A stretch of DNA of 64,000 bases from Streptomyces fagopyri (GCF_009498275.1 NZ_CP045643.1:7812001-7876000); one strand, 5' to 3'. Counted from the first letter of the stretch, positions 17,150 to 26,255 are shown. Notes: generated by a model from the letters alone, not told the origin. Translations and numbers: made by a program.

Positions 17150-17404
17150 GGTTTTCGGGGGAGGACGGCCGGCGCGCTTCCTGGGGGACGGGGGTTCGGC
17201 CCCGGTGGTCGGGTCAGGGCATGGTTCCCGGGACCCGGGGTCCGGCCGGCGGGCGGGTCTTTCGTCGCGCACAGTCGTCCGGGGCGTCCGGCGTACCGGG
17301 TCGGGCAGTTCTCTCGCGGGTGCAGGGAGCCGCGCGTCCGGCCACGACGAACCCGCGTCCGGAACCGCCCTCGTCACCCACCCCCGCGCCCCGCCCGGCC
17401 GACC

Positions 17405-17644
17405 CTATCCGGAGGCGGTCCCGCTGCTGTGGGCGATGCAGGCCACGTCGATCCGGTCCGCGAGCTTGGCGAGTTCGATGGTCAGCGCCGCCACCGTGTC
17501 CTCGTCGAGCTCGCCCTCGCCGGCCTCCACCAGACGCAGCCACCGGCCGCCCAGCGTGCGCAGCAGTTTGCTGACGTCGGCGGCCGCCACCTGCAACGTG
17601 CCGCGGTCGTCGACGATCAGAGGCAGGGTAACTTCGCGGTTCAC
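17405..17644 (-). CDS. Small conserved-type protein (79 aa), DUF6213-like
   Basis: The product begins MNREVTLPLIVDDRGTLQVA and has an acidic amphipathic middle (GEGELDEDTVAALTIELAKL). It is soluble with no signal peptide. The GTG start at 17644 lies 25 bases after the preceding aldehyde dehydrogenase stop, so it is probably transcribed with that gene. It resembles small Streptomyces proteins of unknown function (DUF6213, from memory). Confidence 0.65.
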   Translation of the reverse strand: MNREVTLPLIVDDRGTLQVAAADVSKLLRTLGGRWLRLVEAGEGELDEDTVAALTIELAKLADRIDVACIAHSSGTASG

Positions 17645-17669
17645 ACGAGGGATCGTAGCCGCGGAACGC

Positions 17670-19064
17670 TCACGCTCCGTGCCATACGGTGGTGATGTTG
17701 CAGAACTCGCGGATCCCGTGCTCGGCCAGCTCGCGCCCGTAGCCGGATCGCTTGACCCCGCCGAACGGGAACGCAGCGTGCGAGGCCGTCATCCCGTTGA
17801 CGTAGACGGCACCCGCCTCGAGATCCCGTACGAACCGGTCGATCTCGCTCTCGTCACACGTCCAGACGTTCGAACTCAGCCCGAACGGCGTGTCGTTCGC
17901 GAGAGCCAGCGCCTCGTCCAGGTCGGCGGCGCGGTACAGCGTGGCGACGGGGCCGAAGGTCTCCTCCTGGTGGACGCGCATCTCGGGAGTGATGTCGGCG
18001 AGGACGGTCGGCGCGTAGTACCAGCCGCGCTCGCCGAGCCCCTCGGGGCGCTCGCCGCCGCACAGGACGTTCGCACCGTTCTCCACCGCGTCGTCGACGA
18101 GTTCCTCGAGATCGCGGCGGCCCTGCTCGCTGGAGAGCGGGCCGACGTCCGTGTCCTCGTCCATCGGGTCGCCGACCTTCAGGGCCGCCATGCCCGCCGT
18201 GAAGCGCTCGGCGAAGGCGTCGAACACGTCGGTGTGGACGATGAACCGCTTGGCGGCGATGCACGACTGCCCGTTGTTCTGCACCCGGGCGGTCACGGCG
18301 GTCCGTGCCGCCCGGTCGACGTCGGCGGACGGCATCACGACGTACGGGTCGCTGCCGCCGAGTTCCAGGACCGTCTTCTTGATCTCGTCCCCGGCCACCG
18401 ACGCCACGGCACGCCCGGCCGGTTCACTCCCGGTGAGCGTCGCCGCCCTGACCCGTGGGTCGCGCAGGACGTCCTCGACGGCCCCCGAGCCGATCAGCAG
18501 CGTCTGGAAGCAGCCCTCGGGGAAGCCCGCCCGGCGGAACAGGTCCTCCAGATAGAGGGCGGTCTGCGGCACGTTGGAGGCGTGTTTGAGCAGGCCGACG
18601 TTGCCCGCCATCAGCGCGGGCGCGGCGAACCGGATCACCTGCCAGAGCGGGAAGTTCCACGGCATCACGGCCAGCACCGGGCCCAGCGGACGGTAGCGCA
18701 CCAGGACGCGGGAGGCGCCGGAGTCCTTGACGTCGGAGTCGGCGGGCAGTTCGTCGGCGAGCAGTCCGGCCGCGTGGTCGGCGTACCAGCGCATCGACTT
18801 CGCGCACTTGGCGGCCTCGGCGCGGGCCTGCTTGACCGGCTTGCCCATCTCCGTGGTCATCACCCGGCCGATGGCGTCCTGGTCGGCGTCGAGGAGGTCG
18901 GCGGCCCGGTGCATCAGCCGGGCCCGCTCGGCGAAGGACGTGGTGCGATACGTGCGGAACGTGGCCTCGGCCGTCGCGAGCCTGCGCTCGATCTCCTCGG
19001 CGCCGAGCGCGTCGTACGTCCTGAGCGTCTCGCCGTTCGCCGGGTTCACCGTCGCGATGGGCAT
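17670..19064 (-). CDS. NAD(P)+-dependent aldehyde dehydrogenase, succinate-semialdehyde dehydrogenase-like
   Basis: 464 aa. The catalytic Cys lies in NNGQSCIAAKRF and the general base Glu in TVLELGGSDPYVV. The cofactor region has MPWNFPLWQVIRF and a TGSEPAGRA loop. Length and the short N-terminus (MPIATVNPANGETLRTYDAL) suit the GabD/Sad group, which oxidises succinate semialdehyde and related aldehydes. A strong ribosome site (AGGAGG) precedes ATG 19064. The substrate is inferred from family only. Confidence 0.88.
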   Translation of the reverse strand: MPIATVNPANGETLRTYDALGAEEIERRLATAEATFRTYRTTSFAERARLMHRAADLLDADQDAIGRVMTTEMGKPVKQARAEAAKCAKSMRWYADHAAGLLADELPADSDVKDSGASRVLVRYRPLGPVLAVMPWNFPLWQVIRFAAPALMAGNVGLLKHASNVPQTALYLEDLFRRAGFPEGCFQTLLIGSGAVEDVLRDPRVRAATLTGSEPAGRAVASVAGDEIKKTVLELGGSDPYVVMPSADVDRAARTAVTARVQNNGQSCIAAKRFIVHTDVFDAFAERFTAGMAALKVGDPMDEDTDVGPLSSEQGRRDLEELVDDAVENGANVLCGGERPEGLGERGWYYAPTVLADITPEMRVHQEETFGPVATLYRAADLDEALALANDTPFGLSSNVWTCDESEIDRFVRDLEAGAVYVNGMTASHAAFPFGGVKRSGYGRELAEHGIREFCNITTVWHGA

Positions 19065-19138
19065 GGCCGACCTCCTGAAGCGGGCTGTTCCCCGACCCTC
19101 CCGCGCGCCGGGACACGGCGCAACGCGAAGGGGGCTGC

Positions 19139-19603
19139 TCAGTCCTGGTGCCCCGCCAGCCGGTCGACGAACACCGCCTGTGCCGGAACCACGATCGCCC
19201 GCGCCCGGTCCAGGCCGAACCACTCCACCCGGTCCAGCTCGGGGAACTCCTGGCGGCGCCCCGATCTCGGCGGCCACTCCATCTCGAAGGTGCCCGGGAC
19301 CACGGTCGCCGGGTCGAGGTCCGCCTCGATCGCCCAGGCCGTGACGACCTTGCCGCCCGCCTGCCGGACCTCGCCGAGCGGGACCGCCTCCCCGTCGGGC
19401 GGGGGCAGCCCCAGCTCCTCCCGGAACTCACGGCGCGCGGCGTCCCAGGCCGTCTCGTCCCCCTGGTACTCGCCCTTGGGCACGGTCCACGCGCCGGCTT
19501 CGCGGCGCGCGAAGAACGGGCCGCCCATGTGGCCGAGGAGCACCTCCAGACCGTCCTCGGTGCGTCGGTACAGCAGCAGTCCCGCGCTGCGCTTCTCCGT
19601 CAC
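19139..19603 (-). CDS. NUDIX hydrolase
   Basis: 154 aa. A complete NUDIX box is present, G-x5-E-x7-REFREELGL, starting at GEYQGDE (about residue 45). It hydrolyses nucleoside diphosphate derivatives, but the substrate is unknown. The GTG start overlaps the stop of the DNA ligase gene (GTGA at 19600-19603), so the two are coupled. The N-terminal KRSAGLLLYRR and the WTVPKGEY segment resemble the small MutT-like proteins often linked to DNA repair genes. Confidence 0.9.
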   Translation of the reverse strand: MTEKRSAGLLLYRRTEDGLEVLLGHMGGPFFARREAGAWTVPKGEYQGDETAWDAARREFREELGLPPPDGEAVPLGEVRQAGGKVVTAWAIEADLDPATVVPGTFEMEWPPRSGRRQEFPELDRVEWFGLDRARAIVVPAQAVFVDRLAGHQD

Positions 19604-21138
19604 GGGGTCACCTCCGGATGCACGGCGAGCAGGGTTTCGACGGTGTCCGCCTCGGCGGGGGTCTTGTCCTCGCGATAGCGCACCACGCGGGCGAAGCGGA
19701 GGGTGACACCGGCCGGATAGCGGGTCGACCTCTGCAGACCGTCGTAGGCGATCTCCACGACGAGTTCGGGGCGTACGGCCACGACATGGCCGTCGTCCCC
19801 CACGGCCAGCTCCCGCAGCCGCCCGGTCTGCCAGTTCAGCACCGCGTCCGTCATGCCCTTGAAGGTCTTGCCGAGCATCACGAACGACCCGTCCTCGGCG
19901 CGTGCGCCGAGGTGCAGGTTGGAGAGCTTCCCGGTACGCCGCCCATGCCCCCACTCGGCGGCCAGGACCACCAGGTCGAGGGTGTGCACGGGTTTGACCT
20001 TCAGCCAGGAGGCGCCGCGGCGGCCCGCGCTGTAGGAGGCGTCCAGGGCCTTGACGACGACTCCCTCGTGGCCGCGGCGCAGGGTGTCGGCGAGGAACTC
20101 CTGCGCCGCGGCGAGGCCCGGGGGGCCGTCGACGAGTACGCGCCGCACCCGCATCGGCTCGGGCACCAGCCGCGCCAGCTCGGCGTGCCGTTCGGCGAAG
20201 GGCAGGTCCAGCAGATCCCGGCCGTCCGCGGAGAGGGCGTCGAAGAAGACGGGGGAGACGGGCACGCCGCGCGCGGCCGTGGCCACGTCCACCCGTGAGC
20301 CCACACGCCCGGCGGTCTCCTGGAAGGAACGCGGTCGCCCGTCCGCGTCCAACGCGATGACCTCGCCGTCCAGGATGAACCGGCTGCCCTTCAACCCCAG
20401 CGCGGCGGAGGTGAGTTCGGGCAGCCGGTCGGTGATGTCGTCGAGTGTGCGGGTGTAGACCCGTACGTCGTCGCCGTCGCGGTGGAGCTGTACGCGGATG
20501 CCGTCGAGCTTCTCCTCGACGGCACACGCTCCCAGCTTGTCCACGGCCTCGGACACGGTCGGGGCGCTGTGCGCGAGCATCGGCAGCACCGGACGGCCGA
20601 CGGTGAGCCGGAACCCCTCCAGCGCACCGGGGCCTTCGGCGAGCAGCGCCCCCGCCACCGTCCGCAGCGAACCGGCGAGCATCACCGCCCGGCGTACGCC
20701 GGCGGCGGGCGCGCCGGTCGCCACGGCGAGCCCCTCCGCCGCGACCGCGTCCAGGGCGCCCTGGCGCACCTCGCCGGTGAGCAGCCCCAGCAGGAAGCGC
20801 TGCTCGCTCTCGGTGGCCGCCGCCCGCAACGCGTCCATCAGCCGTCCCCGCGCGGCCTGCGAGCCGGTGCCCGTCACCGCGCCGATCTCCGTCAGCCGGG
20901 CGTCCACGTCCCGCACGGTGAGCGTGGCCTCGGCGGCGGGCGGGACCGGACGGCTCAGCAGTTTCCAGCCGATACCGAGCCGCCCCTGGGGCAGGTGCCC
21001 CGCCAGGTACGGGATCACGATCGGCACGTCGTCGGCGTCGGCGTCCCGGAACAGCTCGGCGAGCAGAGCGATCTTCCGGGACCGCGCCGAGGTGGCGGCG
21101 ACCTCCTGGGACACATGGGCGAGCCGGCTCAGCAGCAT
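19600..21138 (-). CDS. ligB: ATP-dependent DNA ligase, LigB type
   Basis: 512 aa, close to the length of mycobacterial LigB. The adenylated lysine lies in VEEKLDGIRVQLHR (motif I), followed by LDGEVIAL, GHEGVVVKA (motif IV) and WLKVKP (motif V). The N-terminal DNA-binding domain and the C-terminal OB fold are both present. It seals nicks using ATP and is an accessory to the NAD-dependent replicative ligase. The start MLLSRLAHVSQEVA is chosen over an upstream GTG because the family begins there. It is coupled to the NUDIX gene downstream. Confidence 0.93.
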   Translation of the reverse strand: MLLSRLAHVSQEVAATSARSRKIALLAELFRDADADDVPIVIPYLAGHLPQGRLGIGWKLLSRPVPPAAEATLTVRDVDARLTEIGAVTGTGSQAARGRLMDALRAAATESEQRFLLGLLTGEVRQGALDAVAAEGLAVATGAPAAGVRRAVMLAGSLRTVAGALLAEGPGALEGFRLTVGRPVLPMLAHSAPTVSEAVDKLGACAVEEKLDGIRVQLHRDGDDVRVYTRTLDDITDRLPELTSAALGLKGSRFILDGEVIALDADGRPRSFQETAGRVGSRVDVATAARGVPVSPVFFDALSADGRDLLDLPFAERHAELARLVPEPMRVRRVLVDGPPGLAAAQEFLADTLRRGHEGVVVKALDASYSAGRRGASWLKVKPVHTLDLVVLAAEWGHGRRTGKLSNLHLGARAEDGSFVMLGKTFKGMTDAVLNWQTGRLRELAVGDDGHVVAVRPELVVEIAYDGLQRSTRYPAGVTLRFARVVRYREDKTPAEADTVETLLAVHPEVTP

Positions 21139-21198
21139 GCAGCCATGGTGCAACGCGGACGGGCGGCGCACACCCCGGAGTTCAGGCCCGTCCCGGGT

Positions 21199-21224
21199 GC
21201 CCCGCCGGGCGGCCCCGGCGGGGC
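21199..21224 (-). terminator. Hairpin terminator after the flavin oxidoreductase gene
   Basis: A perfect 11-bp stem (GCCCCGCCGGG / CCCGGCGGGGC) with the loop CGGC, 21 bases past the stop at 21245 on the minus strand. No T-run. Confidence 0.7.
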
Positions 21225-21244
21225 GAACGGCGCCTGCCGCCGCT

Positions 21245-22171
21245 TCAGCGGGCGTCGAGGTCGGCGAAGAGCAGTTCTCCGTTGAGGGTGGCGGCGGCCC
21301 TGTATCCGGCGCCGGCGGCGTTCACCACCTGCTCGGCGAAGCCCACCGCGTTGCCCGCCGCCCAGACACCCGGCACGGTCGTCAGCCCGGTCTCGTCGAC
21401 CACGGGATACGTGCCGAACGGGGTCTCGCGCAGTTCGGCGCCCAGGCGCTCGAAGAGGTCGTTGCGGGGGACCGCGCGCGGAGCCACGAACAGCACGGAG
21501 CGGCCGTGGACCGAGCCGTCCCCGAGCCGGACCCCGGTGAGCCGGTCCTCCTCGACGACGAGCGCGGCGACCTCGCCCGGGACCACGGCGACCCCGGCGG
21601 CGGCCAGCCGGCGCCGGTCGTCGGGCGACAGCTCCTCCTCGGCGACCTCGTGCAGGAAGAGGGTGACGTCCTTCGACCACTGGGAGACCATCAGTGCCTG
21701 GTGGACACCCAGCGGGGTACTGGCCAGCACCCCGAACGCCTGGTCGCGGACCTCCCAGCCGTGGCAGTACGGGCAGTGCAGCACATCGCGCCCGAAGCGC
21801 TCGGCGACACCCGGCACCGCCGGCAGCTCGTCGGCCAGGCCGGTGGCCAGGACCAGCCGCCGCGCGTGCGCCGTCCGCCCGGACGCGAGCGTCAGACAGA
21901 ACTCCCCCGAGCCGTGCCGCGTCACGTCGACGGCCCGGTCCCGGACCAGTTCGACCCCGTAGCGCGCGATCTCCTCGCGGCCCAGGACGAGGAACTCGGC
22001 CGGCGGTACGCCGTCCCGGGTCAGATAGCCCTGCATGTGCGCGGCGGGCGCGTTGCGCGGTCCGCCCGCGTCGACGACGAGCGTCCGGCGCCGTGCCCGC
22101 CCCAGCACCAGAGCCGCGGACAGTCCGGCCGCGCCGCCTCCGACCACGACGGCCTCGTACTTGTCGGTCAT
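21245..22171 (-). CDS. Thioredoxin-reductase-like FAD/NAD(P) oxidoreductase
   Basis: 308 aa. The N-terminal FAD-binding GGGAAGLSAAL and a redox-active pair CPYC in HCPYCHGWEV (about residue 138) are seen. The terminal motif AAGNAVGF contacts FAD. It resembles thioredoxin reductase but lacks a clear second Rossmann GxGxxA loop, as in the ferredoxin- or flavin-type TrxR-like proteins. No thioredoxin gene is adjacent. The start at ATG 22171 follows GGAGG; a GTG nine bases upstream is less likely. It is divergent from a cupin-type XRE regulator. Confidence 0.85.
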   Translation of the reverse strand: MTDKYEAVVVGGGAAGLSAALVLGRARRRTLVVDAGGPRNAPAAHMQGYLTRDGVPPAEFLVLGREEIARYGVELVRDRAVDVTRHGSGEFCLTLASGRTAHARRLVLATGLADELPAVPGVAERFGRDVLHCPYCHGWEVRDQAFGVLASTPLGVHQALMVSQWSKDVTLFLHEVAEEELSPDDRRRLAAAGVAVVPGEVAALVVEEDRLTGVRLGDGSVHGRSVLFVAPRAVPRNDLFERLGAELRETPFGTYPVVDETGLTTVPGVWAAGNAVGFAEQVVNAAGAGYRAAATLNGELLFADLDAR

Positions 22172-22213
22172 GGTGACCACCTCCGAGGAGACCGTCGCCC
22201 GGGCACCCGAGGA

Positions 22214-22244
22214 TTGACAAACAGCTTTGCCGAAACTGCAATAC
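22214..22244 (+). promoter_or_regulatory. Promoter of the XRE-cupin gene, likely leaderless
   Basis: TTGACA at 22214-22219 and a -10-like CAATAC at 22239-22244 lie just before the ATG at 22249, leaving no room for a ribosome site. TTGC (22227-22230) is mirrored by GCAA (22238-22241), a possible autoregulatory site. Confidence 0.5.
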
Positions 22245-22248
22245 CCGT

Positions 22249-22821
22249 ATGACCACGGATGAGGTACTCGCCGACGTCGGCCCCCGGCTGCGCCGCATCA
22301 GGAAGGAACGCGGTGCGACGCTGGCCGGGCTGTCGGAGGTGACCGGGATCTCCGTCAGCACGCTCTCCCGCCTGGAGTCGGGACTGCGCAAGCCCAGCCT
22401 GGAGCTGCTGCTGCCGATCGCCCGGGCCCACCAGGTACCGCTCGACGAACTGGTCGGCGCGCCGCCGGTCGGCGACCCGCGCGTCCGGTCCGAACCGATC
22501 GTCCGCAACGGGCGCACGCACTGGCCCCTGACACGGCAGCCCGGCGGACTCCAGGCGTACAAGGTGTTCGAACCGCAGCGCAGGCTCGACCCGGACCCGC
22601 GTACCCACGAGGGCTACGAGTGGCTGTACGTGCTCTCCGGGCGGCTGCGGCTCGTGCTGGCCGAGCACGACGTGGTGGTGGGGGCCGGAGAGGCCGCCGA
22701 GTTCGACACGCGTGTCCCGCACTGGTTCGGGTCGACGGGGGAGGGGCCGGTGGAGTTCCTGAGCCTGTTCGGGCCGCAGGGGGAGCGGATGCACGTACGG
22801 GCCCGGCCGACCCGCCGGTGA
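22249..22821 (+). CDS. XRE family regulator with C-terminal cupin sensor
   Basis: 190 aa. The N-terminal HTH (about residues 10-65) contains TLAGLSEVTGISVSTLSRLE. A linker follows, then a cupin_2 domain (about 110-180) with YEWLYVLSGRLRLVL and VPHWFGS. Regulators of this build sense small molecules through the cupin. It is divergent from the flavin oxidoreductase at 21245-22171 and probably controls it. The mRNA seems leaderless, since the promoter hexamers end only 4 bases before the start codon. Confidence 0.9.
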   Translation: MTTDEVLADVGPRLRRIRKERGATLAGLSEVTGISVSTLSRLESGLRKPSLELLLPIARAHQVPLDELVGAPPVGDPRVRSEPIVRNGRTHWPLTRQPGGLQAYKVFEPQRRLDPDPRTHEGYEWLYVLSGRLRLVLAEHDVVVGAGEAAEFDTRVPHWFGSTGEGPVEFLSLFGPQGERMHVRARPTRR

Positions 22822-22868
22822 CCCGGGCCGTTCACGCGCGTGACGGACGCGACTGTTCCCTGATCGGC

Positions 22869-22880
22869 AAGCGACCGCTT
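22869..22880. promoter_or_regulatory. Operator-like dyad before the quinone oxidoreductase operon
   Basis: AAGCG-AC-CGCTT, a perfect palindrome 50 bases before ATG 22930 and next to the AT-richer TTAGTATG. TetR regulators of acyl-CoA metabolism often bind such AAGCG/CGCTT sites. No regulator gene is adjacent. Confidence 0.45.
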
Positions 22881-22929
22881 AGTATGCGATCGACCCCGGT
22901 CAGACGAAGCAGTCCCGTGGAGGCCCCGC

Positions 22930-23907
22930 ATGCAGGCATGGCAAGTGCACCAGCTCGGCGAACCGAGCGAGGTGATGCGGCTGGAGAACGTGGAGCGGCC
23001 GGTCCCCGGTGACGGGCAGGTACTGCTCAAGGTGCGCGCGGCGAACATCAACTTCCCGGACGCGCTGATGTGCCGCGGGCACTACCAGGTCAGGCCGCCG
23101 CTGCCGTTCACGCCCGGAGTGGAGATCTGCGGCGAGACCGAGGAGGGGCGCCGCGTGCTCGCGAACCCCTCGCTGCCGTACGGCGGATTCGCCGAGTACG
23201 CCGTCGCGGACGCCGCCGCCCTGCTGCCCGCCCCCGACTCCCTGGACGACGCCGAGGCGGCCGCCCTGCACATCGGGTACCAGACGGGGTGGTTCGGTCT
23301 GCACCGGCGGGCCGGCCTGGAAGCGGGCGAGACGCTGCTCGTGCACGCCGCCGCCGGCGGGGTCGGCAGCGCCGCCGTACAGCTCGGCAAGGCGGCCGGG
23401 GCCACCGTCATCGGTGTCGTCGGCGGAGCAGGCAAGGCCGCCGTCGCCCGGGAGCTGGGCTGCGACGTGGTCATCGACCGGCACGGCCAGGACGTCATCG
23501 CCGCCGTGAAGGAGGCCACCGGCGGACGGGGCGCCGACGTGATCTACGACCCCGTCGGCGGTGAGGCCTACACCCAGTCCACCAAGGTCGTCGCCTTCGA
23601 GGGCCGGATCGTCGTCGTCGGATTCGCAAGCGGATCCATCCCCAGCCCCGCGCTCAACCACGCCCTCGTGAAGAACTACTCGATCCTCGGTCTGCACTGG
23701 GGCCTGTACGGCACCAAGAACCCCAAGCTCATCCAGCACTGCCACGAGCAGCTCACCGAACTCGCCGCGCGCGGTTCGATCAAGCCCCTCGTCAGCGAGC
23801 GCGTACCGCTGGCCGGAGCGGCCGCGGCCGTGCAGCGGGTCGCCGACGGAGTCACCACGGGCCGGGTGGCCGTCCTGCCCTCACTCGCGAACGGAGCCTC
23901 GGCATGA
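22930..23907 (+). CDS. NADPH:quinone oxidoreductase-type dehydrogenase (MDR superfamily)
   Basis: 325 aa zinc-free medium-chain dehydrogenase. The GroES-like N-terminus has RAANINFPDALMCRG and the Rossmann motif AAAGGVGSAAVQLG lies near residue 145. It lacks the cysteines of zinc alcohol dehydrogenases. It is expected to reduce quinones or enoyl thioesters with NADPH. It is the first gene of a three-gene operon with two acyl-CoA dehydrogenases; its stop overlaps the next start (ATGA at 23904). Context suggests work on an acyl-CoA or its unsaturated product rather than on free quinone. Confidence 0.88.
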   Translation: MQAWQVHQLGEPSEVMRLENVERPVPGDGQVLLKVRAANINFPDALMCRGHYQVRPPLPFTPGVEICGETEEGRRVLANPSLPYGGFAEYAVADAAALLPAPDSLDDAEAAALHIGYQTGWFGLHRRAGLEAGETLLVHAAAGGVGSAAVQLGKAAGATVIGVVGGAGKAAVARELGCDVVIDRHGQDVIAAVKEATGGRGADVIYDPVGGEAYTQSTKVVAFEGRIVVVGFASGSIPSPALNHALVKNYSILGLHWGLYGTKNPKLIQHCHEQLTELAARGSIKPLVSERVPLAGAAAAVQRVADGVTTGRVAVLPSLANGASA

Positions 23908-25112
23908 CCGACGCCGCACACCGGGGCGGTGCGCCCGACGCCACAGAACTGCGCCGCCGCACAAAGGAGTTGCTGGCCGCGCACCCGCCCCTGGAGACGG
24001 GGCGGACGGCCTTCCTGGAGGCCCGCTTCGACGCCGGACTCGCGTGGGTGCACTACCCCGAGGGGCTCGGCGGCCTCGGCGCCCCGCGCACCCTCCAGGC
24101 CGTCGTGGACGGCGAACTGGAGGCCGCGGGCGCACCCGACAACGACCCCCGGCGCATCGGCATCGGCCTCGGCATGGCCGCGCCGACGATCCTCGGCTTC
24201 GGCACCCAGGAACAGAAGGAGCGCTTCCTGCGGCCCCTGTGGGTCGGCGAGGAGGTCTGGTGCCAGCTCTTCAGCGAGCCCGGCGCCGGATCCGACCTGG
24301 CCGCGCTCGGAACGCGCGCGGTCAGGGAGGGCGACGACTGGGTGGTCGACGGCCAGAAGGTCTGGACGTCCAGTGCCCATCTGGCCCGCTGGGCCATCCT
24401 CATCGCCCGCACCGACCCGGACGTCCCCAAGCACCGCGGCATCACCTACTTCGTCTGCGACATGACCGACCCGGGCGTCGAGGTACGGCCACTGCGCCAG
24501 ATCACCGGCGAGGCCGAGTTCAACGAGGTCTTCCTCACCGGCGTACGCATCCCCGACAGCCACCGCCTCGGCGAGGTGGGCGACGGCTGGCGGGTCGCGC
24601 AGACCACGCTCATGAACGAGCGCGTGTCCATCGGCGGCATGCGCATCCCACGCGAGGGCGGCATGATCGGCCCGGTCGCGAAGACCTGGCGCGAACGGCC
24701 GGAACTGCGCACCCACGACCTGCACCAGCGGCTGCTGAAGCTCTGGGTGGAGGCCGAGGTGGCCCGGCTCACCGGCGAACGGCTGCGTCAGCAGCTCGTC
24801 GCGGGTCAGCCCGGCCCCGAGGGCTCCGGTCTGAAGCTCGGCTTCGCCCGGCTCAACCAGGAGATCAGCGGCCTGGAAGTTGAACTCCTCGGCGAGGAAG
24901 GCCTGTTGTACGAGGACTGGACGATGCGCCGCCCCGAGCTGGTCGACTTCACCGGCCGCGACGCGGGCTACCGCTACCTGCGCTCCAAGGGCAACAGCAT
25001 CGAGGGCGGGACCAGCGAGGTCCTGCTGAACATCGTCGCCGAACGCGTGCTGGGACTGCCGTCCGAGCCGCGCACCGACAAGGACGTCGCGTGGAAGGAC
25101 CTCGCCCGATGA
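23904..25112 (+). CDS. Acyl-CoA dehydrogenase, probable active subunit of a heteromeric enzyme
   Basis: 402 aa ACAD fold. Visible motifs are QLFSEPGAGSDLAALGTRA, the beta-domain ITYFVCDMTDPGVEV and, near the end, GGTSEVLLNIVAERVLGLP. Its stop overlaps the next start (ATGA at 25109). Paired ACAD genes of about 400 and 370 aa resemble the alpha2-beta2 FadE enzymes of actinobacterial steroid or branched-acyl degradation, where one subunit supplies most catalytic residues. This larger one fits that role. No steroid genes lie nearby, so the substrate is open. Confidence 0.9.
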   Translation: MTDAAHRGGAPDATELRRRTKELLAAHPPLETGRTAFLEARFDAGLAWVHYPEGLGGLGAPRTLQAVVDGELEAAGAPDNDPRRIGIGLGMAAPTILGFGTQEQKERFLRPLWVGEEVWCQLFSEPGAGSDLAALGTRAVREGDDWVVDGQKVWTSSAHLARWAILIARTDPDVPKHRGITYFVCDMTDPGVEVRPLRQITGEAEFNEVFLTGVRIPDSHRLGEVGDGWRVAQTTLMNERVSIGGMRIPREGGMIGPVAKTWRERPELRTHDLHQRLLKLWVEAEVARLTGERLRQQLVAGQPGPEGSGLKLGFARLNQEISGLEVELLGEEGLLYEDWTMRRPELVDFTGRDAGYRYLRSKGNSIEGGTSEVLLNIVAERVLGLPSEPRTDKDVAWKDLAR

Positions 25113-26212
25113 CAACCCAGGGCACGCAACCCGATCTGCTGTACTCGGAGGAGGAAGAGGCACTGCGCGCCGCGGTGCGCGACCTCCTCACCGATCACTG
25201 CGACGCCACCCGTGTCATCACCCGCACGGAGTCGGACACGCCCTACGACCCCGCGCTGTGGAAGGCGCTCTCGGACGGGATGGGCCTGGCCGGTCTGCTG
25301 GTGCCCGAGGCGCAGGGCGGCCAGGGCGCCACCCACCGCGAAGTCGCCGTCGTCCTGGAGGAATTGGGCCGCGCCGTCGCGCCCACGCCCTACCTCACGA
25401 GCGCCGTCGTGGCGACCGAGGCACTGCTGGCCTGCACGGGGGAGGACGCCGCCGCGCTGCTGACGGAGCTGGCGTCCGGGCGGACCGTCGGCGCGCTCGC
25501 CGTCGCCCTCTCCACGGCACCGGGCGGTGCCCACCGGACCGTACGCGTCGAAGACGGGCTGCTGTACGGCGAGTTGACGGGGATCGCGGACGCCGCGGTG
25601 GCCGACGTGCTGCTCGTCCCGGCGGCGGACGGCGGCCTGTACGCCGTGGAGACGAACGCGGTCACCATCGCACCGCAGATCTCTCTCGACCTCACCCGGC
25701 CGCTCGCCGCGGTCACCCTCGACGGAGTGCGGGGCCGTCGGCTGGGCGACGCCGGACCCGCCGTACGGCGGGCCCTCGTGGCCGGCGCAGGACTGCTCGC
25801 CTCCGAACAGCTCGGCCTCGCCGACTGGTGCCTGACGGAGACGGTCCGTCACCTCAAGGAACGCAAGCAGTTCAACCGGCCGGTCGGCGGCTTCCAGGCG
25901 CTCAAGCACCGGCTCGCGCAGCTGTGGCTGGAGACCGTCAACACCCGCGCCGCCGCCCGCCACGCCGCCGACGCGCTCGCGGCAGGCGGCGCGGACACCG
26001 AGGTGGCCGTCGCCGTCGCCCAGGCGTACGCGGCCCCGGTCGCCGTCCACGCGGCCGAGGAGGCGCTCCAGCTGCACGGCGGCATCGGCATGACCTGGGA
26101 GCACCCGGTCCACCTGTATCTGAAGCGCGCGAAGGCCGACTCGATCGCGTACGGCACGGCGGGCGCCCACCGCGAGGCGCTCGCGCGCCTGGTCGACCTC
26201 CAGGCACCCTGA
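25109..26212 (+). CDS. Acyl-CoA dehydrogenase, second (probably structural/FAD-sharing) subunit
   Basis: 367 aa. The ACAD C-terminal domain is clear (KERKQFNRPVGGFQALKHRL, LQLHGGIGMTWEHPVHLYLK), while the middle beta-domain is shortened and diverged and no EGTSE-type motif is present. This pattern is usual for the partner subunit of heterotetrameric ACADs. The start is ATG 25109, inside the stop of the preceding gene. The operon seems to end at the hairpin 26228-26255. Confidence 0.9.
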   Translation: MTTQGTQPDLLYSEEEEALRAAVRDLLTDHCDATRVITRTESDTPYDPALWKALSDGMGLAGLLVPEAQGGQGATHREVAVVLEELGRAVAPTPYLTSAVVATEALLACTGEDAAALLTELASGRTVGALAVALSTAPGGAHRTVRVEDGLLYGELTGIADAAVADVLLVPAADGGLYAVETNAVTIAPQISLDLTRPLAAVTLDGVRGRRLGDAGPAVRRALVAGAGLLASEQLGLADWCLTETVRHLKERKQFNRPVGGFQALKHRLAQLWLETVNTRAAARHAADALAAGGADTEVAVAVAQAYAAPVAVHAAEEALQLHGGIGMTWEHPVHLYLKRAKADSIAYGTAGAHREALARLVDLQAP

Positions 26213-26227
26213 CCGCACGGCCCACCC

Positions 26228-26255
26228 GAAGCCCGTCCCGCCCGGGGCGGGCTTC
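26228..26255 (+). terminator. Terminator of the acyl-CoA dehydrogenase operon
   Basis: A perfect 8-bp stem GAAGCCCG / CGGGCTTC, with further pairing possible inside the 12-base GC-rich loop. It lies 15 bases past the stop codon. Confidence 0.65.

Noticed and set aside
17097..19706. 869-aa plus-strand frame over the aldehyde dehydrogenase gene
   Set aside because: Shadow of the minus-strand genes; no motif seen, and the minus strand has catalytic residues in order.
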